Notes: generated by a model not told the origin, from the sequence alone. Shown: positions 21,212 through 33,300, counted from the stretch's first letter. The stretch is 64,000 nucleotides of DNA from Litsea cubeba (GCA_012931725.1 CM022948.1:40028749-40092748), one strand, 5' to 3'. Numbers and translations are program-made.

Positions 21212-24200
21212 TGTGAGAACCCGACCCCTAATTTCCTGGATTAGTGTTGTTTTAGTTGTGAATTAGTTCTCTAAGCAGGTTTAACGGTTATTTGGTTGAG
21301 TTTGTGAGTTAGAATGACTTTTCATCAGCTTTAGAAAGTTTTGAGAGCCAGTAAACCTAGTCAGTGACCGTAGGGTCCCATTTGTTTTGCGTGCTTAGCG
21401 TGGAGAGATTCTTTGTGATTCCTAAAAATTCCTATTTCGGCTTCGTTTGACTAGTCTCGTCATTCTACAACTTTCGTGTTCACTCCGGACCCATTCAAAG
21501 CTCCGAAAATCAGTTTTTCCAGCCCTGGGGCAAAATCGGTCTTTTCACATTGAATCTAGACCCAAATTTCGAGATCTCATAAGCATGCCAAAAATTATAC
21601 TTTTTGAAAACTAGATTTTATGATAAATATTTTTCCATTCTTCGTCGATCGCATCCGAGGCCCAGAAATTGATGTTTTACCCTTGACAAGTTTTAAGTTT
21701 GGTGGGGCCCACACCCACCCACTATAAAAAGACAACCCTTCCTCTCTTCCTCCCTCATTTTCCACTCTTCATTGACTGCAACTCTCTAGCTACAGTACCA
21801 GCAGCCATCCTTCTTCTTTTCTTCCATTTCTCTTGCTCAAATGGAGCCTCTAAGCCACCAATCCGACGAGGAAACTCCGGCAACTTCTTCCCCTTCATCT
21901 CCTCTCTCGTTTGACATCATTTTCGTGGGAAACCAAGGTGGGCAGCCCTTTCTCCAAGCTTCTTATTGCTGGTTGTTGGCCTTAGAGGTAAGAGCTTCCT
22001 CCCCATCTTTCATTTTGTGTTATGGCATCCCCTTAGGTTCTATTTCCTAGTTTGGTTTGAGCCCATTCCTTGTCTTTCTTGATTTGCCATTTTTAGGGTT
22101 CTAATCGATTTATTTTGGGGGTTTTTGAGTGTGCTTGTAGGTTGATCTTGAGGGTGGTTGTAGGAGCTTATTTAGCTAGTTTGGAGTCAAGGCAAGTGGA
22201 TGAATGGATGTTTTCAAGTGTTAGCATGTTTTATGAGAAAAATATGGATTTTCATTACTTGTTCTTAGTGATTTAATACTTGCTTATAATCATGCTTTTC
22301 ACTATGATTTTTTATTGCTTTTGAAAGGATGATTTTTGAATGCTAACATGTTTTATGGGAAAATCTTGATTTATATTAATTATTTTTGGTGATCTCATAT
22401 GTGTTTTCATCTACATTCTTGATATGGTTCCTATTGCTTTAAAAAAAAAGAGGCATATTGATGAGTCTTTTTTCTCTTGGTTAATCTCTTGGAAATGTAT
22501 GCATTTGAATTTTTGATAAATCTTGATTTATGTTACATATGGATTCCCATGAATGATGGGTTCTTGTGATGAAATGAGGATGAATGTGATGGACTCTTGT
22601 TCTATTTTTGTGGATTGATTGAAGGTGGAATAAGGGTGCTTTGAGAAGGCAAAGAGACCCCTAATTTTGGTCTCAAATGGGTGATTCAATGGGGTTTGCA
22701 AAAGAAAGGAAAAAGGGAGCCGAAATTGCACAGAAAACAGCTTTTTGAAGGAGTTCGCTCGAGCGAACCATGTTGGCTCGAGCGAACCTCATCCAGAAGC
22801 TGGTTGGCTCGACCTAACCCTCCCAGGAACTGGTCCGCTTAAGCGAACCCCTCCCGGCCAGAGGGTTGATGGCTCGAGCGGACCGGACTGCCATTCTGGC
22901 ATGGGTCTTTGTTGGGGGCCTGAAAAAGGGGTTTTAATGCTGGAAAAGGTCTGTTTGGAGCCCAAATGTAATGGTGAAACCTAGGAGGTGACATGCGGAG
23001 TTGGATTGAAAAGAGAACCCCATCACAGAGATATATTGAGGACTCTTGACTTGTAAATGTGTGTAGGGTGCTCGGAATGTCCCCGGTCTTCGAGAGTACT
23101 AGGCCAATAACAAAACCGACATACGGGACCCTTATACACATCGGTTTAGCTCTCGAAGCCTCAACATATGGTCCAGACTTTTATGGAAATCCATTATGTA
23201 CTCTTTTACTCGAATTACATGTGTTTCCGCCTATTTTCAGTGTCATTCTAGTTTTACTTTAAACTATTGATACATGCACTTGATGTGTTTTACTAGCCCT
23301 ACTCCAGAATTACTGATTTATGCACTATAAGTGTTTTACTAGCATGCATATGCATGACCAGATATGAATGTGTTATATGTGCTTACTAGCACCCCGTTCC
23401 GCCTGCTTGGGTGTTATACACCTATCTAGATATATGTATATGTCCTGATTTCTTTCATGTAACCTATAAGTCAGCACCACTAAGCTTGGACAACCTTGTC
23501 GGTCTGATCCACCGACCTAGGGTCCCCCTCTTGCTCCTGCCAGTTGCAGTCTGGATCCTGCCTGTCCCGTTACCCGGTTCTGCGGCCGTGGTCTTTTCTA
23601 GCTATATGTATATATATTTAGTTGGTTCTCGCCACCTCGAGTGTCTGAGACCAACGCCTCTAGCGTGCTCTCATCACATTAGTGATGGAGGATTTAGCTT
23701 TGTGTGGTTGTCATCTTGCCAGTTTCCTGTTCATTGGTACCTTTACATGTTTTACATTGCACATGTGTTTTTGGTTAAATTATGCATCTTATTTCATGAA
23801 AATCATTGTTTAAGCAGGTCTTAATTGCTTTCCTAGGTACCTTCTAAATTACCATATTGTTTATATCTTTTTACCCACCTGTCAGACCGTCATGTCTGAC
23901 CCACTATTTTGGTACTCAGGTCCAGACTTCTTTGTCCCGAACTAAGTGCACGTGTTGGCTGTGGAGCCATGAGTTTGCAGGTTATTTTATCGGCTATGTC
24001 ATGTAGACATTGAGCTGGACATCGGAGCTACGTCACATATGGGTTAGTTTTAAGTTAGCTTGTTATTTGTATGGCTTTTATTAGCCTTTTTTCTTGGGAT
24101 TTGTAATTAATACACTTTGAGATTTGTAACTTGAACATATATGAGAATGCATTATCCTGTTACTGTCAGTTCTGTACTTTGTTGTGGTGATTTATTCCAG

Positions 24201-24457
24201 TCTGATATGGTTCTTGATATGATAGCTTTATTCTAGCGGTTGAGTGCGACGCGGAATTCGATGGCCACGCACTCCGAGTCGCAATGCCACGAAAGCTTCC
24301 GTAAAATATTCAGAGTGTGTTGGAACGTGTTATCCTCACACACGTGGATCTTTGGGAGAAATATAATTCTTACTTAAACTCCCAATTTGCGCCCCACACC
24401 CCCCCTCCCCCGAGATTGGGCCGTTGCGGTGTCGGGTCCGGGTTTAGGGGCGTGACA
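21212..24457 (+). mobile_element. Solo Gypsy-type LTR F, about 3.25 kb
   Basis: Starts TGTGAGAACCCGACCCC and ends TTAGGGGCGTGACA, the TGTGAGxxCC / GGGCGTxACA end style common in plant chromovirus LTRs (inference: Tekay-like). The flanks AATCT and AGTCT match at four of five bases if the terminal A is shared. It splits LTR D1 at a point where D2 is continuous, which proves the insertion. A TATA box (TATAAAAA, 21723-21730) lies about 510 bp in. A palindrome array follows at 22753-22879. No coding region is present; the short frame at 21841 is not a gene. Confidence 0.85.
22753..22879 (+). repeat. CTCGAG-centred palindrome array in Gypsy LTR F
   Basis: A 16-bp perfect palindrome GTTCGCTCGAGCGAAC is at 22753-22768, with GCTCGAGC at 22776-22783 and 22872-22879, a CGCTTAAGCG palindrome at 22836-22845 and a decayed GGCTCGACC at 22806. 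It lies about 1 kb downstream of the TATA box, in transcribed LTR sequence. Confidence 0.85.
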
Positions 24458-25087
24458 GTCTTATACTTGAAAATAGTTTCACAACTAGTGATGAGACTGG
24501 GTGTCTCATCTGTACAAGGTTGTAGAACCTCATTTACTATGAGATAGTGTGGTTTGTCTCAACCATTAGATTGTAAGACTCTAGATTGTTGTGCTAGTAC
24601 ATTGGATATACTAAAGGACCATGAGTAGCGCCTTATATAAATTTGTCTCCAATTAAGGACTGCTCTCATAATTCCCAAGCAATAGGCTCTTGATCATGAG
24701 AGATTAATGGACTCAAGTTTCTACTATACATTTACTTTAAGTCACCAATGAGTGAGGCCAATTGTAGGTCAACACCTCATGTTTTGAATATGTGGTAGTG
24801 GAGTTGTGGGAACATACAATTCTCAAGATGAAATCTACTCGATTTGAGCACAACCAACCTCCTAAGGTATAGATCTACCATCTAGTTTCTTTTTAGTAGA
24901 TCTTCTAGTTTGTGCTTGTTTGTTTTTCTTGATCTGTCTTCTTGATAGATGTTTGATCTTAATGCATGAGAAAGGGATTATAAATCTTGGGATTGCGTTC
25001 TTGGCCTTTTGTGTGTTTGGTTCCTGCTTCAAGTAGGTCAAAAAAAATTAAACCTATTTAGAAGGCCCTCCTAATTCCAACACCCTT

Positions 25088-25660
25088 ATGGTCATATAGC
25101 CAATGTGCTTTTAAGAGGCAACAACATTTGAAGGAATGAATCAGGCCATGAAAGAAGAGCAATTAAACCGAATAGCACATGAGATTTGGTAGATTTGCCT
25201 ATTGCTAAAGCTGCAATAGGGAAAAAATTGATTTATGAGACAAAATACAATGTTGATGGGAGTATACAGAAGTGCAGAGCAATGTTAGTCACAAAGGGAT
25301 ATGCACAACAATATTGTAGTGATTTCTGTGAAATGTAATCTCATGTTGCTTGTTCGGGAATTGTTAGAATTATCTTAGCTCTAGCAACTTAGAAAAAACG
25401 GGATGTGTATCAAATTGATGTTAAACCTGCATTTTTAAATGGCAAATTAGATCAAGTGGTGTATATCGAGTAGCCGCAAGGCTTTGTGGTAAAAGGTTCG
25501 GAAAAAAGGTTTACAAATTAAAAAAAAAAAAGAATCTTACAAACTTAAACAAGCAAACAAGCCCCAAGAGCATGGTATAACAGAATTGATGTCTATTTGT
25601 GAGGTTTCAAAGAAGTACAAATGAGCCAACTCTTTAATTGAAAATCTAAAGTACTGAAGG
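25088..25660 (+). pseudogene. Copia E polyprotein, piece 4 (reverse transcriptase, first half)
   Basis: Readable RT motifs in shifting frames: MNQAMKEEQ, KYNVDGSIQKCRAMLVTKGYAQ, DVYQIDVKPAFLNGKLDQVVYIE, PQGFVV and KQAPRAWYNRIDVYL. Multiple stops. It breaks at the ACTGAAGG target of the hAT element and continues at 32059. Confidence 0.85.
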
Positions 25661-25760
25661 TAGAGAAGTCAAACGGGTCGTGCCATGCCGGCACGGCACG
25701 GCTATTGGTCGGCCCGGCCGTGCCGACACGGCCATCAGTCACAACACGGCACGGGCCGTG

Positions 25761-28700
25761 TGTGAGGCCCCACCCCTGGTGGGCCCTCAATTTGAATTTG
25801 AATACTATGTATTAGCCTAAGTATTTTAATTATACTAATTATGGGGCTTAGTGAGGGTAGTTATGTATTTTTCCTATGCCATAGTTAGTTAGTCTAGTTG
25901 TGCAATTAGTAGAGTCAATAGGGTGTCTTTTGTTATTTTTAGAGTTAGTTTATTTGTTAGAGGCCCTAGCTAGAAATTAGTAATTACTATAGGGGGTGTC
26001 CACTAAAGAATCTTCTAGAACCCACCCAAAGACCAAAATGCCGTTGGCCCTAACCCTAATCCTATTTAAACTAAAAGGGTACTTTAGTCCCTAGCCCTAA
26101 ACCCCGAACCTATATAAGAAAACCCTTCCCATTTCCATATGCTAGCTACTGTTCTTCTCTCTCATTTCCCTCTCTTTTCTCTCTTCCTTCCCCATTTTCC
26201 CTCCAACGATCTCTCAATTCCCTCCAATTTCCCATCTCCTTCTCATCTCTCTCCTTCTCTCATTCTCTCTGTATGGGTTCTAAGAAGAAGAAAGTCACTG
26301 CCGACCTGTTACTGCAACTTATATTGGGATTTCTTTTTCTCCACATCGGTCATCCCTTCCCCTTTCTTCAAATCGGGTGAATACCCACTTCTAGTTCAAT
26401 TCCATTAGAAAATTCTCTTTTAGAAAATTCTCTTTCTCTCTCTAGATCTCATTCCTTATAGAAGTTCTCTTGTGGGTATGGGTATAGGAATAGATCCGAG
26501 ATTTCTAGGCTGGTTCTGTGTCTGAGAAGACCCTACAGTTGGGATTTTTCCTTTACCGGATTGGATCTCTGTTTTCTTCCCTTTCCTTCTTGCAATTGAT
26601 CAAGGCAAGTGCAATATGCTTATTTAATATAGAATGTATGTTTACTGTCTTTGGTTCTCTGTATTTCTATTTAGATGATGTTAGGACTGCTAGATTTACC
26701 TTTGAGCATGTCTTCATAGACGATCGGCCATTGATGGATGGGTTGATCTCATTTGGAAGATCAATGGCCCGTGGTTTGGATGGTTGGATATATATTAGAG
26801 TGCTTTTCTTATTTCTGGATGCTTCTGTGGAGTTTGGATGAGATTGGTTGAGTTCTGGTTGAAGAAGAAGGAAACCAGAATTCTGGAGTTGCAGAGCGTC
26901 GCTGTGCCTTGCTGGCCGAGCTCAGCATTGGTTGAGCTCAGCGATGGCCGAGCTCAGCACTGACAGAGCTCAGCACTGGCCGAGCTCAGTGTTGCAGAGC
27001 TCAGTGTCTTGGCCGAGCTCAGTGTTATGGCCGAGCTCAGTGTTTTACCGAGCTCAATGCCTGGCCGGGCTCCGTGCTTGACCGAGCTCAGCGCTTGATC
27101 GATCTCAATGCCTGACCGAGCTCAATGCTTTACCGAACTTAACTGGGTGACCGAACTGAGCTGGGTGACCGAGCTGAGTGTTCAATTGAGTTCAAGTGCT
27201 TAGCCGAACTCAGAGCTTGATTCCGAAAAAGCGGCATTCCAACAAAGGAGACTAGAACCTAGGACATCCCCTTTAGCCAGAGCTTTCAGTGTGCACGGCC
27301 AACTGCCCAGGCCAGGGGGTTAGCCGAGCTCACAGGAACTTTTGGACAATCAAGCCTTGCCTGCAGGGTGTTTACTTCTCTGATCCCAGTATGCCGAGCT
27401 GACCGCCCAGGCCATGAGGTCGGCTGAGCACACTGTGTACAGCGACACTTCCCAGATTTTAATTTCTATTGTTGTAATCATGTATGGGGCCCATTGACCA
27501 TCCAAATAGACTTCTATCGCTGTGCCAACCACGAGTCAATGGTGTGGCTCAACCTTGACTCGTGGGGTTCACTAAATAAGGTCCAGGTTATGTAATCTAA
27601 GATGATTCAACCTTTATACGTTTCCAATGATGCACATAACTTTTGAGCACCAAACACAGTATTCCTTAGCATCTGTGGTTTCACTTAAAGATCAAATTAC
27701 CTTAGATAGACCTGAACCTGAAAGTGGACCAATTACTTAGGTTGGACTATTGTTATCTCCCATTGATTCTTATACTTGGAGATTCATCTTCCTCATATTA
27801 TTATTATTGTCACTCTATTGTCCTTATTATTGTTTATACCTGTTAATTAAATGGAAAATGGTTGACCCGAACCTAGGACTACTTAGAGGTGACCCGGTAA
27901 TATGATTAGGTGAACATTGACCCGTGTCTGTGGCTAGGTGGGCCCTTTTATGGCCTAAGCTTGGATGTGGATTACCCTAGACTGGAGATGTTAGATTGTA
28001 TAGGCTTGTGACTCATCCTGGGTATAAATGGATCATATGTCATTGGAAATGGACTTGTGTCCTATTTGGACTGTTGTAGACCAGGCTATGTATTTGGTGG
28101 GCGTTGGTATGGATCCAATGATTGGACTTGGACTTTGACCATGATCCATAGGTTGTATTGGGTACTTGGACCTCTTATGGACTTTTGTTAGGACCTTGTT
28201 CACGCAAGGTAAAGCCTAGACAGACACAGACCTTCATTGTTTCCTGAGTCGGCATAGACATTCACTCAGTTGATCTAAGCTCAACCAGTTGAACTGATCA
28301 TCACTGGTAGGAGCTATTGAGAGTGTTGGGTGGCTATGATGATGAGCATTGTTGGAGACAGACGGTGTGATACCGGGTCCGGTCTCAGTGTGTGTTGATG
28401 GATGATGTTATTTGTGGGGCTAGATAATCCCCAGCACTGTGAGATTTTTCCTACCACGACTGTGTTCAGTATGGGAGGGCCGCGGCATAATATCCCCCGG
28501 TATCCAGCTTGTGTGAGTGTGCCATTTTGTGTAGGTTTATTATTATGCTTATTCTGATTCTATATTGTTTATCTTGCTCAACTACCTAGGATCTGTACCA
28601 TTGCTATTCTCTTAACTTTATTACTGTCTCTACTCATTTGATGCATACATCCTATATTATTTGCATACTGTGACTTGCCAGATCTTTATATCTGATCCAC

Positions 28701-29192
28701 TCTTGGTGCTTAGGTCTTGACCCCGAGTTCGAGGGCGATGCGTACACACTCGTAGAGGCGCCCGTAGTTGGTGACTACGGATGGGGACAGGTCGACCAAG
28801 AGGTCGAGCCGGAGGGTGGACAGCCAGTACCAGTGGCAGGGGCTTGAGTGTCTGTTATTTGGGATTTTGAGAGATTTTTGTAGTGAGCTGGGTAGTTAGT
28901 CAAATATGTAATTGAACCTTGATTTTCTATCTCTTGTCATTTTTAGGCTGGATAAGCCCTTATACTTGATATGATTTTGATGATACCTTATGCTTCCACT
29001 ATTTTATTATTTGCTTCCGCTTAACTCATTATGCTTCCGCAATTTAACCGTTGATGAGATATTGTTCAAAAAGTTTTAAATTGGACCTCACCGCAGACCT
29101 ACGATCTTGGAAGTTCTCGGATTTTCCGGAAAGTAGCGCGCCAAATTCGGAACTTTGAGGATTTTCTAGGTATTCGGAATTAGGGCGTTACA
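25761..29192 (+). mobile_element. Solo Gypsy-type LTR G, 3432 bp
   Basis: Starts TGTGAGGCCCCACCCC and ends TTAGGGCGTTACA, with a perfect 5-bp duplication CCGTG at 25756-25760 and 29193-29197. A TATA box (TATATAAG, 26111-26118) is followed by C/T-rich leader sequence, then the GAGCTC array. No protein-coding sequence is present; 26139-26408 and 26518-26841 are open by chance. The LTR length and ends fit large chromovirus LTRs (inference). Confidence 0.92.
26918..27123 (+). repeat. GAGCTC palindrome array with 16-bp period
   Basis: GAGCTC occurs at 26918, 26934, 26950, 26966, 26982 and 26997, i.e. at 16-bp steps, then at longer spacings to 27118, and once more near 27326. The common unit is GCCGAGCTCAGCACTG with variants. 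Decayed copies (CCGGGCTC, GATCTC, GAACTTAAC) fill the gaps. It lies about 0.8-1.0 kb downstream of the TATA box. Confidence 0.9.
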
Positions 29193-29546
29193 CCGTGCCT
29201 GTTTCGTGCTGGGCTGTGCGTACCCACTGTGCCTCCTGCTTCGGCTTGGCCACTTGCGTATCTTTATTTTCGTTTTGGTCTTATACTTAAAGTTAAAAAT
29301 TAGAACATACACACTGAGACTAAAATGACACATATTTAGGTGGATGGGTCAAACTCGACCTACTCCACTGAAAAGAGAACCATTTGGATCTTTCCTACTT
29401 GAAGGGATTACCTTCCAAACTTTTATAATCTTTTTAGAGAAAAAAAATATAAACTTTTATATTTACAAATTAGACTTGTAGTCTGCTAATATATTATGCT
29501 GGATCATAATCTTCAATTTCTTTCAACTCTTGCTTTCTCTTGTCGG

Positions 29547-31496
29547 TCAAATACCAGTCCCGTGGCAAACACAACACTCCACTGTTTCTTCAGATATATT
29601 CATTCTTCTGTCATCCACCACACGTCCACCTACACTAAAAGCTTGTTCCGATGCTACAGAAGACATTGAAATAGTTAGTAGATCATGAGCCATAACAACT
29701 AACACAGGAAATATTTCTTGTTGTTTCCAACAGGCTAAAACGTCAAAACTAGATGCATCATGCTTCTGTAATATACCGGAGTCAAGATACAAGGATAACT
29801 CTGTCATTGTTTTACTTGAGCTGGAGGCTCTACGTAGTCTACTATAAAACAGATCCCACCCAGGTCCACCTGATTACTGGACTTGTTGAGGTGTCATAGT
29901 AACCCCTATTGTACTCATTTGCTCACAATAAAATTTAAAAAATATTTATAATTTTGTCCTTATATTTGAAAAAGTATCCAAATCTTGGTGCTCCATATTA
30001 TTATTTATTTCTTAAATAAAAAAATATACACCAGTTAATTTTAACCTAGGATGATATAATGCGGCAGCTAAACAAAATGTCATTGGAGCATCTTTCTAAT
30101 ATTTTTTAAATTTTTCGTTAATTTTTTTTAACAACTTCTTTAAGTAAAAAATGATCTCTAAATCTTTTAAATTGTAAAGAAATTTCCAAAAGATAATGTA
30201 AAGCTCCATCAGATATGGGATAATACACCCCGGAGAAAAATATTGTTACAGTATAAAAAATTTGTAATAAATCTTTTATGTTGGTACACAACTCCTATTG
30301 TTCCTCAGTCATCAAAAAATCTTGTGCATTAAAAGCACAACATTCATCTAAAACTATTTTTCTATCAATCGCCTTATTATTAAATCATACATAGAATTCC
30401 ATCTATGTTCAACATCTTTGGGTATTTTTATTGTTGATACATTATGCCTCGCACATATTCTGGAATATTATTGTCTTCTTTGTACGGAGCAGAAAATATA
30501 TTTAGCAAATTTATGATTTTTTCTATTACAGTGAAAGATGTGACATACAAATCTATTTTGGAAGGTAGAACCCTCTATCAAAGATGCAAGTGGCATATGC
30601 AATTTCATTAGCTCAATAGTCACTATATTATTTGTTGCATTATCTAAAGTTATAGCCATTGGCGGAACCAGAGGGGGCTTGGCAGGGGCCATGGCCCCCC
30701 CAAAAAAAAAAAAAAATTCAAAAACCACCCTTTTCTTTACAATATTTTTTTAAATTTTTACATATGCCCCCCCCCCTCCAAAAAAAAAAAAAGAAAAAAA
30801 TCATAAAAAACCCCTATATGTTTAAAAAACTACATTTATTTTTTAATTGTGGCCCTCTCAAAATAGTTTACCTACATAGTGTCCCCCCCCCCACCCCCCA
30901 AATGAAAAATTTCTGGGTCCGCCCCTGGTTACAGCTATAGCTTTATCATTAATATTATATTCATCTAATTTTTCCAAATTAAGGGCGTTAATTCTTTTGC
31001 CACTAGTGGCCATTCAAGTTTGGCAAAACTAATTATTCGTTTATTAAAAACCCATTTTCTATCTATTTTATGGGCAATAATACAAAGATAACTATAATCT
31101 CCTCTAGATGGTAATTCAGCTAAGATAATCATTTTAACAAGTGATTGTCAATCAGTAACATCAATATAAGAAAAAAGCCCCAAACTACTACTACCAATAG
31201 TAGAAATTTGGGTCTGTGTCCCTGGCCCCTTCCCGTTGAGTCCCCGCAATATGTTTGGGTTCGTATTTTTTCTTATGCCTTATCAAATGGCCGGTACCCC
31301 CAGCTGATTCGGCAACATAAATATTACCACAATATTTACATTTAGCCTTAGAGACCTCCTTTCCATCTTCAATAACCTTAATATATAATTTCATAAGCTT
31401 GCCAAATAAGAAAAGTTTTAGTTCTCTTAGATGGTCTACGAGAACTAGTGGGTTATAATGGAACTTCATGTACTTCTTCCTCTTCCAATTCAACAA
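29547..31496 (-). pseudogene. hAT transposase, degenerate
   Basis: Minus-strand pieces in order: a BED zinc finger at 31191-31496 (KAKCKYCGNIYV, GGTGHLIRHK), a central stretch at 30468-30656 (ITLDNATNNIV, PLASLIEGSTFQNRFVCHI) resembling the hAT catalytic-domain region, and the C-terminal hATC dimerisation domain at 29547-29807 (SFDVLACWKQQ, PVLVVMAHDLLTIS, SSVASEQAFSVGGRVVDD). Stops and frameshifts lie between the pieces and a MITE interrupts the central part. This is the RICESLEEPER/DAYSLEEPER type of plant hAT. It is non-functional here. Confidence 0.9.
30657..30927. mobile_element. 271-bp hAT-type MITE
   Basis: Terminal inverted repeats CATTGGCGGAACCAGA and (reverse complement of the right) CAGGGGCGGACCCAGA. 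An 8-bp duplication, GTTATAGC at 30649-30656 and GTTACAGC at 30928-30935, has one mismatch. The interior is runs of A, C and CCCCCC. It splits the transposase ORF of the hAT element. Related ends occur near 12139, 12499 and 33842. Confidence 0.88.
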
Positions 31497-32058
31497 AAAT
31501 CATCTTCTTCCCCTAAATTAACGGAAGAAGATTGTGTGAGAATTCTTCTAGAAGATCGTTCGGCCATATTTCAAAAATGAAATTTGAAAGCAAAAGTTAT
31601 ATATTAATAGTAATAGCCTTCTTTTTGTGATAATTAATATAAGAAAGGGGAGAAGATGGGAGTTAATATAATATATTATAGACTTATAAACATGGAATCT
31701 CAAATTTAAATGATATAAATATCTCCAAATTTCTTAAGGCCCCTTTAATCTTGTCTTTGATGACTAGATCTTTGGCCCTCAAAGAATATCTTAGAGAGAG
31801 TGAAAGAGTTGTATAATTTTGGTGATAAATGAGGATGGGAGTGGAACTATTTATAGACTTTACCCCTTATATGATCGTTTTAAGGTTGTTTCGGGGTGGG
31901 GGGTGGGATAATTTTTTTTCAAACTATAGCTGTTGGGTCAGGCTTGTTGGCCCGTGAAGCATGACAGACACGGGCTGTGCTGTTGACCGGGCTGGGTTGG
32001 GCCACGGGCCGTTGTCTCCCGTGCTAGGTCATGTCGTGCCAGCATCTCTAACTGAAGG

Positions 32059-32600
32059 TATTCATTCTTGTAGCTTGCGTTTATGTTGATGATATGATAT
32101 ACACAAAATCCTCAAAAACTCTCATAGAGAAATTTCAAAGTATAAAGATGCGTGAATTTGGGATGACAAACTTAGGTTTGTTGTATTAGTTTTTTGGGTT
32201 TAGAAGTTCATTGAACAAAGATGAAATCTTCATTTCACAAAGTAAATACATTTATGATCTTGTCAAGAAGTTCAATCTGTTAAGTTGCACTGAAACCTCT
32301 ACTACTCCCACGAATGCAAACGAGAGGTTGATCATCAACTCGCGATGATGGAAGTAGTAGGGCTGATGCTTAGTTTTTTCAAAGCATTGTTGGTGGCATG
32401 ATATATTTGACATATACCCTCTTGATATTGGGTTCGCTGTGAGTTTGGCATTAAGATTTATGCATTCTCCTACTTTTTAACATCTTGGAACAACAGAAAG
32501 GATCTAAGATACATAAAAGGGATAAGTAATTATGGAGGTATTATCTTGTTACTAAACTCAAATTGTACTAGCAACAAAAGTATATTAAAGTATTAGATTT
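32059..32600 (+). pseudogene. Copia E polyprotein, piece 5 (reverse transcriptase active site onward)
   Basis: Reads ACVYVDDMIYT with the catalytic YVDD, then KMREFGMTNLG, DEIFISQSKYIYDLVKKF and, frame-shifted, a decayed region up to the start of RNase H. No RNase H core or LTR follows, so the right part of Copia E has been lost or is unrecognisable. It continues exactly from the ACTGAAGG target site of the hAT element. Confidence 0.85.
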
Positions 32601-33300
32601 TCTTTGAAATATTATTTGGGAAATGATAAATTTTACAAAAATAAATATATTATTTTATCATTAACTATATAAAACTTTATTCAAAACGGGAAAAAAATAG
32701 TAAAATTACATAAAGTAAGAATCAAACTTCGATTTATAGAATCAAATCTCGATTTATAGATTTTAATGTATCTTAAGTTCTTCATTTAATTTTTCTGTAA
32801 AATCTGAAATTGCTTAAAACCATTCACCTCTATAAAAAAACAGAAGTCAAATCCACTATCATACGAAAATAAAACACGATCAACAGTTAGGTCTATCAAT
32901 CAGTTAATACAAACCACTCTATCTCTACAACCTTAAATTCTCAATACCCCATCTTAAAAAACAAACAAAGAAAATATAAATTGCACTCTCATCCTTCGGA
33001 CATGCTCTAAAGGCCCTAACCAAATAACAAAGCAATACAATTTTCCAACAATGAAATTGATAATACTTAAGAAAAACAGCGAGAAAAGAAAATGCAAGAA
33101 CTCTAAAACATGAGATTACAAATAGGTAGTAAGAGCCAACCTTCTAGAGAGTCAATAAATTTTAAAAGAAAAAAAATAAGAAGAGATAATATATACATAT
33201 ATGCAATAATGAATTACTGTTTGTGAGGAGAGACTTTCATGAAATCCAATTTTCTCCAAACACATAAAATTTTCCCAAACTTCCTTTTTATCAAAATATC
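32601..33300. other. AT-rich stretch, no gene seen
   Basis: Only a small local duplication (TCGATTTATAGA twice, 32730-32761). No recognisable coding or repeat end. Confidence 0.45.

Larger units (their letters stand above)
20976..25082 (+). mobile_element. Solo LTR D1 (Copia-type), itself interrupted
   Basis: Begins TGTTGGATTG and ends TTCCAACA, with a perfect 5-bp duplication CCCTT at 20971-20975 and 25083-25087. It aligns along its length with the solo LTR at 34076-35894 (shared blocks: ATGACATGATGGTTCATG, CACCAATGAGTGAGGCCAAT, GGTCAACACCTC). After removing the Gypsy LTR inserted at 21212-24457 it is only about 860 bp against 1819 bp for D2, because the segment between the GATGGAATCTA and GCACAACC blocks (promoter and TATA region) is deleted. 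Confidence 0.9.
25661..32050 (-). mobile_element. hAT transposon with nested insertions
   Basis: Ends are TAGAGA...GGGTCGTGCC on the left and (reverse complement of the right) TTAGAGATGCTGGCACGA. The 8-bp duplication ACTGAAGG at 25653-25660 and 32051-32058 is perfect. Subterminal regions are rich in GGCACGG/GGCCGTG words. Transposase remnants are on the minus strand. The 6390 bp include a Gypsy solo LTR (25761-29192) in the left subterminal region and a MITE (30657-30927) in the transposase; without them the element is about 2.7 kb, normal for hAT. It interrupts Copia E reverse transcriptase. Confidence 0.93.

Noticed and set aside
21841..22050. Possible small gene inside Gypsy LTR F after its TATA box
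   Set aside because: It lies in a solo LTR leader, lacks recognisable motifs and the frame is short.
26518..26841. 107-codon frame in Gypsy LTR G
   Set aside because: LTR sequence; no similarity to known proteins and no coding-like pattern.
21212..29192. Full-length Gypsy element with F and G as its two LTRs
   Set aside because: The two LTRs are different families, have separate target duplications and sit in different host elements; no Gypsy internal region lies between them.
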